This document shows, in pieces, positions 29,052 to 35,262 of a stretch of DNA of 64,000 nucleotides. The notes beneath the pieces were generated by a model. That model did no database searches. It was not told where the DNA came from and was given only the letters and a program-made list of their open reading frames with translations. Numbering within the stretch: position 1 is the stretch's first letter; each line of letters begins with the position of its first letter. Both the position numbers and the translations under genes were made by a program. This DNA is from Schaalia canis (lineage in GTDB: Bacteria > Actinomycetota > Actinomycetes > Actinomycetales > Actinomycetaceae): NCBI RefSeq assembly GCF_003858455.1, contig NZ_RQZF01000007.1:38819-102818 (forward strand). The letters are read 5' to 3'.

Positions 29052-29324
29052 AGCGGGTAAACATATCGACATTCCCTCTGAGAGCATAGGGAGGATTTAT
29101 ATTTCTCAAAAAATTTTGAGCTCCTCTGGTCGTCGGAGTTTTCCTCGCTATTCGCAGGCGAATTTTATCAAGGAGATCTCGTCGTTTGTTCCTTCTGCCT
29201 CTAAAGATAAGTGATTCCACTCACTTTCTTCCTGGAATATTTGTTGCTTTCTTTCTAAATGAAATTGCGGCGTCGAAGAGCTTCCTATCACTGGTGAAAC
29301 TATCGATATGCGGCTGCTAGATCA
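29052..29324. other. Low-GC non-coding or frame-shifted stretch
   Basis: From 29052 to 29214 another frame continues from the pentapeptide gene (ALFKAGKHIDIPSESIG... to KDK) and may be its lost C-terminus. From 29215 to 29324 I see nothing. Confidence 0.4.
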
Positions 29325-29361
29325 GTTTCGATTAGCCTTATGGTGCTAGGGGCCTTCCGGC
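29325..29361 (-). CRISPR. Orphan degenerate CRISPR repeat (no spacers) next to cas2
   Basis: The 37 bases match the array 1 repeat at 31 of 37 positions, including the whole GCTAGG-GCCTTCCGGC end. No second repeat is found on either side. A leader copy follows at 29362, so this is a relic or an empty array. Confidence 0.8.
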
Positions 29362-29495
29362 TCCTCATGTTTTTTGACCTTTCTAACCTTTCGGCGTTGC
29401 TCTCCTTCGTGCCACCGATGGCATTTTTGCCGATTCTGGAACCGACTTGTCAACGCAAACATGCGGAAAAACCCGCTTGTCAGACAACTTATCGC
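29362..29495 (-). promoter_or_regulatory. CRISPR leader copy, shortened by an internal deletion
   Basis: The sequence after the orphan repeat is homologous to the leader of array 1 (32792-33005): CTCCTC-TGTTTTT, CTTCTAACCT, GCCACCGATGGCATTTTTG, CAACGCAAACATGCGGAAAA and CTTGTCAGACAACT are shared. Relative to array 1 a segment of 90 bases is missing, exactly between two copies of GCCACCGA. Confidence 0.75.
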
Positions 29496-29608
29496 TCCTG
29501 TACCGCTGCTACAGTCTCGCAGGGCGAGACAGTAGGCTATGAGTGCTTTAAGCGAGATGTCTCCTGTCGGCGGGCGGATTACCTCGGTGACCTTCCTACT
29601 GGAACCCC

Positions 29609-29890
29609 TCACCAGACGCCACGATACAAGCCAATGTCGTCCAATGACATTCCTATTCCATAGACCTTGGCGTGATCCTCGCACTTTGCGCACAAGCGGT
29701 ATATGTGCACGGCATCCTCGTGTTCGTCGATAATCGCCAGCATCTTTGACCGCAAGGTTGAAAGATCTTCAGCATCAACACGCACCTGAAACACAGACTC
29801 CTGCACCCTGTACCCCCACGCCTGCAAAAGCGTTGCCAGGCGAGACCTGCGCGAATCAGCGGCAATATCGTAAGCAACTACGTACATCAT
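29609..29890 (-). CDS. cas2: CRISPR adaptation nuclease-fold protein Cas2
   Basis: 93 residues from the ATG read at 29890, which overlaps the Cas1 stop as ATGA; slightly longer starts exist at 29896 and 29911. Cas2 forms the dimer that bridges two Cas1 dimers in the integrase. The typical first strand with conserved Asp is MMYVVAYDIAADSRRSRL, then QAWGYRVQESVFQVRVDAEDL and the VHIYRLCAKC strand. Length and layout are normal. It is the last gene of the RT-cas1-cas2 operon and points at the orphan repeat and leader. Confidence 0.9.
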   Translation of the reverse strand: MMYVVAYDIAADSRRSRLATLLQAWGYRVQESVFQVRVDAEDLSTLRSKMLAIIDEHEDAVHIYRLCAKCEDHAKVYGIGMSLDDIGLYRGVW

Positions 29891-31212
29891 CGCCATGCCA
29901 CCCCACGCCACACGTAATCAGGTTCAACAATTGCCCGTGCCAGCAACTGGGCCTCATGGTGGATATGCCGCCGCCATGAGCCAGCAAACCCCGGCAGCGC
30001 TCCCTTCACTGAGCGTTGAAGGGTCGCCTCATAGCCGTCCACCAGGGCCTTCTTCCCTGAGCGATTCAGCCACACCCCTTCCTGCGCATGATCTGCAGGA
30101 GTGCCGTGCTCGCAACGAAGCCTCTTGGAGCGCGCAAGACCAAACACCGTGCGATCAACCAACAGCGGGCGAAACTCCTCCATCAAATCCAACGCCAAAC
30201 TCGGCCGCTTCCCCGTTGAAGAATGCAGGATTCCCAGAGACGGCTCCAAGCCAGCGGCAACCAACGCCCCGGTGCACTCGCTCAACAAGATTGCGTAGCC
30301 ATAAGACAGGGCAGCATTTGTGACATCACGAGGAGGACGCCGGTTCCTACCCGAAAAACCAAGCTCCACAGGCAGAAGCGTTGACACAACCTCAAAATAT
30401 GCGGCGGACGCAGCACCCTCTATCCCCAGCAACTCCTCCACACTGCTCACGCGGGAAACCTCGTCAATCAAGGCACGAATACCCTGCGCGGCACCGCGAA
30501 CCACCCCACCCGCACTACGGCGAGCCAAGCGAACCACCCCACCCGCACTACGGCGAGCCAAGCGAAGCAACACATTCACCTGATGGCGCATCTTCGCTGC
30601 CACCACAGCTCGGGCAAGCGGAAGGCGACACTCCTCACTATCAGACATGCGCATCTGCGCTAACAGACGCTGCGCATCTCGTTCGCTACGGCGCCCCTCC
30701 AAATGCCCCAGGTAACTGCCCCGCCGCGACAAGAAAACCACCGTTGCCCCCGTAGACAAAGCCCACGAACGCACACCTGCAGACATACCTACCGTCCCCG
30801 ATACGACCACGCGTGAGACGGTATTCTTCGGCACTGACATCAACGGCAAGCCCTCAGGCCCCTCAATAACCAAACGGCCCTTTGCCAGGCGAATGCGGGC
30901 ATCCTCGCGGCCCACATAGAGCACCTCATCTGGACGTCTCTTCCCTGCCCCTCCCTGGATGCAGTGAGGTTCTGAGGAGGAAAACTCTCGGCCGAGGAAT
31001 GCAAAGCCTTCATCGAAAGTCGTCATCATCGTCTTCTCCTCACTCAGTTGAAGGTGCAATCCAGAAGCTAAGTCACGAACAAGATCAAGAGCAGAGAGAA
31101 TCTCAGATTGAGTTTCCGCGCAAACCACGAAATCATCAGCGAAACGCGCATAGCCAAAACCCGCCTGCGATACCGCAATGTCGAAATCCGTGAGCGCGAC
31201 ATTCGCCAGCAA
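29887..31212 (-). CDS. cas1: C-terminal half of RT plus Cas1 (downstream part of broken RT-Cas1 fusion)
   Basis: About 441 residues counted from the TTG at 31212, which is only a nominal start: the frame is open from the TAA at 31219-31221. The first part finishes the RT domain: LANVALTDFD, then the catalytic YARFADDF (FADD at 31132-31143). Cas1 begins near VLYVGREDARIRLAKGRLVI and shows the active-site set: EGAASAAYF (Glu), GLEPSLGILHSS (His) and SLALDLMEEFRPLLVD (Asp/Glu). RRPPRDVTNAALSYGYAILLSE is the helix typical of Cas1. A 33-base tandem duplication at 30496-30561 gives LARRSAGGVVR twice. RT-Cas1 fusions acquire spacers, in known cases also from RNA. Confidence 0.85.
   Translation of the reverse strand: MLANVALTDFDIAVSQAGFGYARFADDFVVCAETQSEILSALDLVRDLASGLHLQLSEEKTMMTTFDEGFAFLGREFSSSEPHCIQGGAGKRRPDEVLYVGREDARIRLAKGRLVIEGPEGLPLMSVPKNTVSRVVVSGTVGMSAGVRSWALSTGATVVFLSRRGSYLGHLEGRRSERDAQRLLAQMRMSDSEECRLPLARAVVAAKMRHQVNVLLRLARRSAGGVVRLARRSAGGVVRGAAQGIRALIDEVSRVSSVEELLGIEGAASAAYFEVVSTLLPVELGFSGRNRRPPRDVTNAALSYGYAILLSECTGALVAAGLEPSLGILHSSTGKRPSLALDLMEEFRPLLVDRTVFGLARSKRLRCEHGTPADHAQEGVWLNRSGKKALVDGYEATLQRSVKGALPGFAGSWRRHIHHEAQLLARAIVEPDYVWRGVAWR
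30496..30561 (-). repeat. 33-base tandem duplication inside cas1
   Basis: Two identical 33-base units (30496-30528 and 30529-30561) begin GCGAACCACC and encode LARRSAGGVVR twice in frame. The first seven bases of a third unit follow. It adds 11 residues in the Cas1 middle region. Confidence 0.85.
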
Positions 31213-31218
31213 CGGTGA

Positions 31219-32061
31219 TTACGAGGAGCCCTGGGCCAAACCTCGACTGCGGGTGCGGCGCTCACCTCGCGCCCGCCGAGGCGAAGCCACCAAACGAATC
31301 AAAAAGAGCGTGCGCTGACACGGGATAAGAGCTGCCAAATGTTGGAGGATGTTGTCCATCCGAATGCTGGGGAAGAAGCGATGAAAATCCGCGCGCAGCA
31401 CATGCCCAAGCCCCCAATCGCGCAGCATCGCAACGTGTTCGACGGCATCGTTAATTCCCAAGCCTGGTCGAAATCCAAAGGAGCACGGCGAGTGTAGAGG
31501 CTCCACAAGGGGCGTGATGACGTCGACAATTGCACGTTCAACTACGTGATCACGCATGATAGGAACGCGCAGGTCACGAGCCTTATGTCCTTTCCGTTGG
31601 GGCAGGTGAAAGCCGATGAGCTGGGAGGGCCGATAGGTGCCAGCGTGAAGTTGCTCAGATAGCGCTTCGAGCTGGGCGTCAATGACCTCTGACGCAGGTG
31701 CCTGCGTTGGCGATAGGGTTGGGGGAGGGGTTTGGAGAGGGTGCTCTGGGGCTGCGAGAGTTTCGTGCACTATCGATTGTCGAGGTTTCTGACGCGACTG
31801 CAAGGTCTGCCATGCTCGTTTGAGGGTCTCAACGTTAGCGATAACGTCATAAAGATCGGGTGTGTTCGACGTGGCTGACGACGGTGTGGCAAGGAGGCCG
31901 CGAAGAGGGCGAATCGTCGTTCCGAGGTAGTGGAAATCGTGGGTTGGAGTGGCCAGGAGCTGGGTGGCGGCGAGCTCGGAGTCCAGATTGAAGCTTCCTG
32001 CAATCCTTGCAGGGGTAAGGGCTGGTGTGGCTAAGGCTTGGGGAGGGAAGAGGTCGCTCAT
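31219..32061 (-). CDS. N-terminal part of reverse transcriptase (upstream part of broken RT-Cas1)
   Basis: 280 residues from the ATG read at 32061 (MSDLFPPQALATPALTP); the frame extends to 32208 with less likely starts. RT motifs of the group II intron/CRISPR lineage are present: RDLRVPIMRDHVVERAIVDVITPLVEPL (motif 1-2), SFGFRPGLGINDAVEHVA, HVLRADFHRFFPSIRMDNIL (motif A with catalytic Asp) and GLAQGSS, where a TAA at 31219-31221 stops translation. The very next codons in the same frame are SPLLANV, so only this codon interrupts the motif QGSxxSPLLAN. The first 130 residues have a Pro and Thr rich linker and no visible Cas6 domain. Confidence 0.8.
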   Translation of the reverse strand: MSDLFPPQALATPALTPARIAGSFNLDSELAATQLLATPTHDFHYLGTTIRPLRGLLATPSSATSNTPDLYDVIANVETLKRAWQTLQSRQKPRQSIVHETLAAPEHPLQTPPPTLSPTQAPASEVIDAQLEALSEQLHAGTYRPSQLIGFHLPQRKGHKARDLRVPIMRDHVVERAIVDVITPLVEPLHSPCSFGFRPGLGINDAVEHVAMLRDWGLGHVLRADFHRFFPSIRMDNILQHLAALIPCQRTLFLIRLVASPRRARGERRTRSRGLAQGSS

Positions 32062-32188
32062 GGCACATCTGTCTTTCCGTGCGAGTCGGATGCAGCCCTT
32101 CAAGCAGGGTGCCAAAACGGGTCGGGAGGACAGCGGGAATTGAAGAATAACACCCGTGTAGTTCGGTGTCTCGGGCTGGGGGAAACAT

Positions 32189-32226
32189 GAAAACCCTCTG
32201 TGTTTCATGTGTGAAACACAGAGGGT
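32189..32226 (-). terminator. Terminator of CRISPR array 1 (leftward)
   Basis: ACCCTCTGTGTTTCA (32193-32207) and TGAAACACAGAGGGT (32212-32226) form a perfect 15-base stem with a TGTG loop. On the minus strand it is followed by TTTTCAT, so it terminates leftward transcription coming from array 1. It separates the array from the RT-cas1-cas2 operon. Confidence 0.75.
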
Positions 32227-32322
32227 GATTGGCCTGATCGGGCGATATTTTTTAGCGAGATTCCGGCCGGAAGCGCTTTGGAAGGCGTGTCCGAATGGTG
32301 AGTTGGAAGGACTTCGGTGGCG

Positions 32323-32791
32323 AGTCCTATCCGTCTTGTGGCACGAGGAGCTTTCCGGCGGTGGATGCTTGCGACGAGGAAACGAAACGATGTCTCAATG
32401 CGCCTTTTGGCGCTAGGAGCCTTCCGGCCCATGGAAGAGCTCTCCGGCATGATTGGCCAAAAGAAGTCTCAATGCGCCTTATGGCGCTAGGAGCCTTCCG
32501 GCATCGAAATGTCAAATCTAGACATGGCGGACTACCTGTCTCAATGCGCCTTATGGCGCTAGGAGCCTTCCGGCGAGAGGTGACGGGGTATATTCTGCTG
32601 TTGTCTCACAGTCTCAATGCGCCTTATGGCGCTAGGAGCCTTCCGGCCCCCAGAGAAATTGAAGAAGCACGCATGGCCTCGGTCTCAATGCGCCTTATGG
32701 CGCTAGGAGCCTTCCGGCCTGAGGGATGTTAAACGTGCACAGCTGGGCTTCATCGTCTCAATGCGCCTTATGGCGCTAGGAGCCTTCCGGC
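32323..32791 (-). CRISPR. CRISPR array 1: six repeats plus a degenerate end repeat
   Basis: Repeats of 37 bases at 32392, 32466, 32538, 32611, 32682 and 32755; read on the plus strand they begin GTCTCAATG, carry the palindrome GCGCC-TTAT-GGCGC and end CCTTCCGGC. Spacers are 37, 35, 36, 34 and 36 bases. A degenerate repeat at 32323-32359 (26 of 37 bases match), followed by a 32-base spacer, marks the old end; the 32392 copy has one loop change. On the minus strand each repeat ends ATTGAGAC, like the common ATTGAAAC 5' handle. The leader lies at the right end and a leftward terminator at the left, so transcription runs right to left. Confidence 0.95.
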
Positions 32792-33005
32792 TCCTCGTGT
32801 TTTTCACCCCTTCTAACCTGCGGCGTTACTCGCGTTTGCGCCACCGACCAAAAATAGGGTGTTTTGGAAGGCTCTGACATCCCCTATTGAAGCACATAAT
32901 TGCAGGTCAGTGCTATAGCGCCACCGATGGCATTTTTGCTAATTCTGGAACCGACTTGCCAACGCAAACATGCGGAAAAGTCTGCTTGTCAGACAACTAA
33001 GCGTT
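32792..33005 (-). promoter_or_regulatory. Leader of CRISPR array 1
   Basis: About 210 bases, directly next to repeat 32755. It is homologous to the sequences after the orphan repeat (29362) and after array 2 (34675), including two copies of GCCACCGA (32840, 32930) and CAACGCAAACATGCGGAAAAG. The palindrome TTGTCAGACAA is at 32986-32996. The array promoter should be here, firing leftward. Confidence 0.75.
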
Positions 33006-33329
33006 CTCTGTCGGCATCCGTATCTTGCTAGGTGAGAAGCTCAGTTCCCTCTGATTCTTCGAAGGTGTCCACCTTATCTAGGGGTATCGCACAAGTGAAA
33101 AGGAAGGCGGGTGGTGAAGCCTTTTTGCGGGTGACCTCGTTAATCGAAGGCGCTGGGAAGGGCAGGTTATCGAGTGTCGTCGGCACTATGTGTAGTGAGC
33201 CTCAATGGCATTGATGAGCCGTGTTGGCATGGGTAGCGCCGTTCCACTGTTCTTGCTGCGAGGGGTTTGAACGGCCAAGAATCCCGCCAGCCAGGCTCAG
33301 GGCCGCCATTAAGAATAAAAGCAGACGCT
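33006..33329. other. Non-coding stretch between leader and toxin gene
   Basis: About 320 bases. No gene, hairpin or repeat that I can support. Confidence 0.4.
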
Positions 33330-33593
33330 TCAGTGTAGTTGTCGGTAGACATCTCTACGGTGGCCGATCTTGAGGACGAGGATGATTAGCTCGCCGTTGT
33401 TGATCTCGTAGATCACGCGGTAGTCGCCGACTCGGATTCGCCGTTCTCCCTGACCTCCCTTGAGTTGGATGCTTCTGGGAGGGGTGGGATCCTTGGCGAG
33501 CCCCTCTATGGCATTGAGGAGACGCCTTTGGGTTGAGCGGTCAAGTTTACGTAGGTACTTGACCGCTGAGGGCGCATAGGAAATCTGATACAT
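33330..33593 (-). CDS. RelE/ParE-family toxin (mRNA interferase type)
   Basis: 87 residues from the ATG read at 33593; a TTG at 33605 overlapping the antitoxin stop is the alternative. The sequence is typical of RelE: YQISYAPSAVKYLRKLDRSTQRRLLNAIEGLAKDP, then RSIQLKGGQGERRIRVGDYRVIYEINNGELIILVLKIGHRRDVYR. The Arg and Tyr residues in GDYRVIYE and GHRRDVYR are those that act in ribosome-bound mRNA cutting in RelE. It follows its antitoxin directly, and the pair sits between the two CRISPR arrays. Confidence 0.9.
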   Translation of the reverse strand: MYQISYAPSAVKYLRKLDRSTQRRLLNAIEGLAKDPTPPRSIQLKGGQGERRIRVGDYRVIYEINNGELIILVLKIGHRRDVYRQLH

Positions 33594-33601
33594 CGTGGGG
33601 G

Positions 33602-33847
33602 TCAAAGCCCGAGTCCACGTGAGACATCGGCATGCGAGATGCGGCCAGTCTCCATGCGCGCGGCGGCAGCGTCCTTTATGTCCTGCTGATTTTCCAGTGC
33701 TTCCATGGCGCGTGAAAAAAGTTCGGGTGAAATTACCACCGCTCGTGCAGTTGCGCCGCGCGAGGTGATGGTGACAGGCTCACGCTGAGCGTGAGCCAGC
33801 CATGTGCTTTGCTCCTGACGGAATTGGGACAGAGTAACCGTAGCCAT
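33602..33847 (-). CDS. Phd/YefM-family antitoxin
   Basis: 81 residues from the ATG read at 33847. The N-terminus, TVTLSQFRQEQSTWLAHAQREPVTITSRGATARAVVISPELF, is the Phd/YefM DNA-binding fold; the C-terminal helix would neutralise the RelE toxin. The stop lies next to the toxin start. The pair is normally autorepressed through sites before this gene; the 118 bases up to array 2 contain CAACCGTACAACATGTACAAGTTGTATGG-like ATGTACAAGTTGTA, a candidate dyad (TACAACATGTACAAGTTGTA region at 33856-33877). Confidence 0.88.
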   Translation of the reverse strand: MATVTLSQFRQEQSTWLAHAQREPVTITSRGATARAVVISPELFSRAMEALENQQDIKDAAAARMETGRISHADVSRGLGL

Positions 33848-33855
33848 GTATCAAC

Positions 33856-33877
33856 CGTACAACATGTACAAGTTGTA
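33856..33877. promoter_or_regulatory. Candidate operator of the toxin-antitoxin pair
   Basis: TACAACATGTACAAGTTGTA contains TACAAC facing GTTGTA across 8 bases, with TGTACA between them. It is just upstream of the antitoxin start at 33847, where Phd/YefM antitoxins bind palindromes rich in TGTACA. The TGTACA core is the known YefM-YoeB type box, which fits well. Confidence 0.6.
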
Positions 33878-33965
33878 TGGAAGGGTGATTCGCTAGAAGG
33901 TAGGGCTTACCCGTGAACGCTGCTGCAACTCATGGATGATCCGTCGCTCGGCAGTTGCTCATGTT

Positions 33966-34674
33966 AAGTAAATACGCCTTATGGCGCTAGGAGCCTTCTG
34001 ACACGGCAATCGGTCGCCTCGCATCCGACCCCCGATTCTTGTCTCAATGCACCTTATGGCGCTAGGAGCCTTCTGACCTTAACGATCACTGACTGGGAAC
34101 GCGATCTTCTGGAAGTCTCAATGCACCTTATGGCGCTAGGAGCCTTCTGACAAAGAAAAACCTTGAAGTCCTCGTCCGACAAGCCGGAGGGTCTCAATGC
34201 ACCTTATGGCGCTAGGAGCCTTCTGACAAAAGAACATCCTTAAGGGAGAGGACTACATTGTTCTGTCTCAATGCACCTTATGGCGCTGGGAGCCTTCTGC
34301 CGTCGTGCTCGTAAGGTTCGCCGTCAACGTCTCCGTGAGTCTCAATGCACCTTATGGTGCTAGGAGCCTTCTGACGTGAACACATGGAACTAGCCGGAAT
34401 AGCAGCGATCCTGTCTCAATGCACCTTATGGCGCTAGGAGCCTCCTGACCTCCGAATAGACGACCCCGTAGCCCTCCACCTACACCAAGTCTCAATGCGC
34501 CTTATGGCGCTGGGAGCCTTCTGACTTGGCGGGACATCCCCCGTTTCACCGTTGAGCATTCAGAGTCTCAATGCACCTTATGGCGCTGGGAGCCTTCTGA
34601 CGTCGTCAATTAACTATTGGGCGCTGTGGGTCGACGGGTCTCAATGCGCCTTATGGCGCTGGGAGCCTTCTGAC
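33966..34674 (-). CRISPR. CRISPR array 2: nine repeats plus a degenerate end repeat
   Basis: 37-base repeats start at 34041, 34115, 34191, 34265, 34339, 34413, 34489, 34565 and 34638, with a degenerate copy at 33966-34002. Spacers are 36-39 bases. The repeat differs from array 1: usually GCACC in place of GCGCC and CCTTCTGAC in place of CCTTCCGGC at the end. On the minus strand GCACC gives a G-U pair and so keeps the stem; the 34339 copy has a compensating GGTGC. Single changes (GGGAGCC, CTGCC, CCTCCTGAC) mark individual copies. The leader-like sequence is at the right end, so it too is transcribed leftward. Confidence 0.95.
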
Positions 34675-34870
34675 CCCTACCGAAAAACACCCCTTCTGAC
34701 CTGCGGCTTTACAAGCGTTTCCGCCACCGACCACAAACAGTGCTTTTCACCAGGCTCTAATAGCCCCTATTTAACCATAAAACCCCAGGTCAGAGCCACC
34801 CCGCCACCGACGGTGGTTTTCGCTCCTTCTCCGCCGACTTTGAACGAGGTTATGCGGAAAAGTCGCCCTT
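34675..34870 (-). promoter_or_regulatory. Leader of CRISPR array 2
   Basis: This region is a diverged copy of the array 1 leader: CACCCCTTCTGACCTGCGG, two GCCACCGA boxes (34723 and 34803, 80 bases apart) and TATGCGGAAAAGTC at the same order. The distance from the last repeat to the first GCCACCGA is 49 bases in both arrays. Confidence 0.7.
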
Positions 34871-35262
34871 GCTCCATCCTCGTCATACTGAAAATTACAG
34901 AAAAATGGTCCTGTGGTCCAACGGGATGGGTTTCGGGAAGTCCTCAAAGGTGTCAAACGCAGAGCGAGAAAGCGACGCTGGCAGCCTCGCGTTGCACCAG
35001 GTGCTTCTGGTTGCACTAAAACACCCGGGCCCGGCGCAACACGAGCGACCAGGAGACACAGGTACAACCAGGAAAGATAGGAGCGACCAGGGGCGCCGGG
35101 AACAACCAGAATGGGCGGGATCAACATCGGGACCTGGGAGTAGCCACACCAGGACGGCCGCAAGCAGTACGAGTGCCTCAAAGCAACGCGGGGTAACACC
35201 GGTAATGCAGAAGCCGGCTAGGCACTACGACCATGCCGTGCAGCCTGCACCCAGAACCAGCC
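34871..35262. repeat. Non-coding gap with four imperfect 19-base repeats
   Basis: About 390 bases without a gene. From 35045 to 35120 four units of exactly 19 bases follow each other, alternating GCGACCAGG and ACAACCAGG or -AGA at their start (ACCAG at 35048, 35067, 35086 and 35105). Around them I see nothing. This is the right border of the CRISPR island. Confidence 0.55.

Noticed and set aside
29609..29911. Cas2 start at 29911
   Set aside because: The ATG at 29890 overlaps the Cas1 stop and begins at the family N-terminus.
30320..30755. Plus-strand frames with HYGEPSEPP repeats
   Set aside because: Shadow of the duplicated cas1 segment.
31219..32208. Two separate genes, an RT and a Cas1, with a normal intergenic gap
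   Set aside because: The frames are identical (32208 minus 31212 is a multiple of three), the gap is six bases, and RT motif SPLLAN continues straight after the stop. One gene with an internal stop explains it better.
32295..32732. 145-residue repeated protein in array 1
   Set aside because: The repeat SMRLMALGAFR is the translated CRISPR repeat; array geometry explains it.
34552..35019. 155-codon frame at the end of array 2
   Set aside because: It reads repeats, leader and gap; no ribosome site and no homology.
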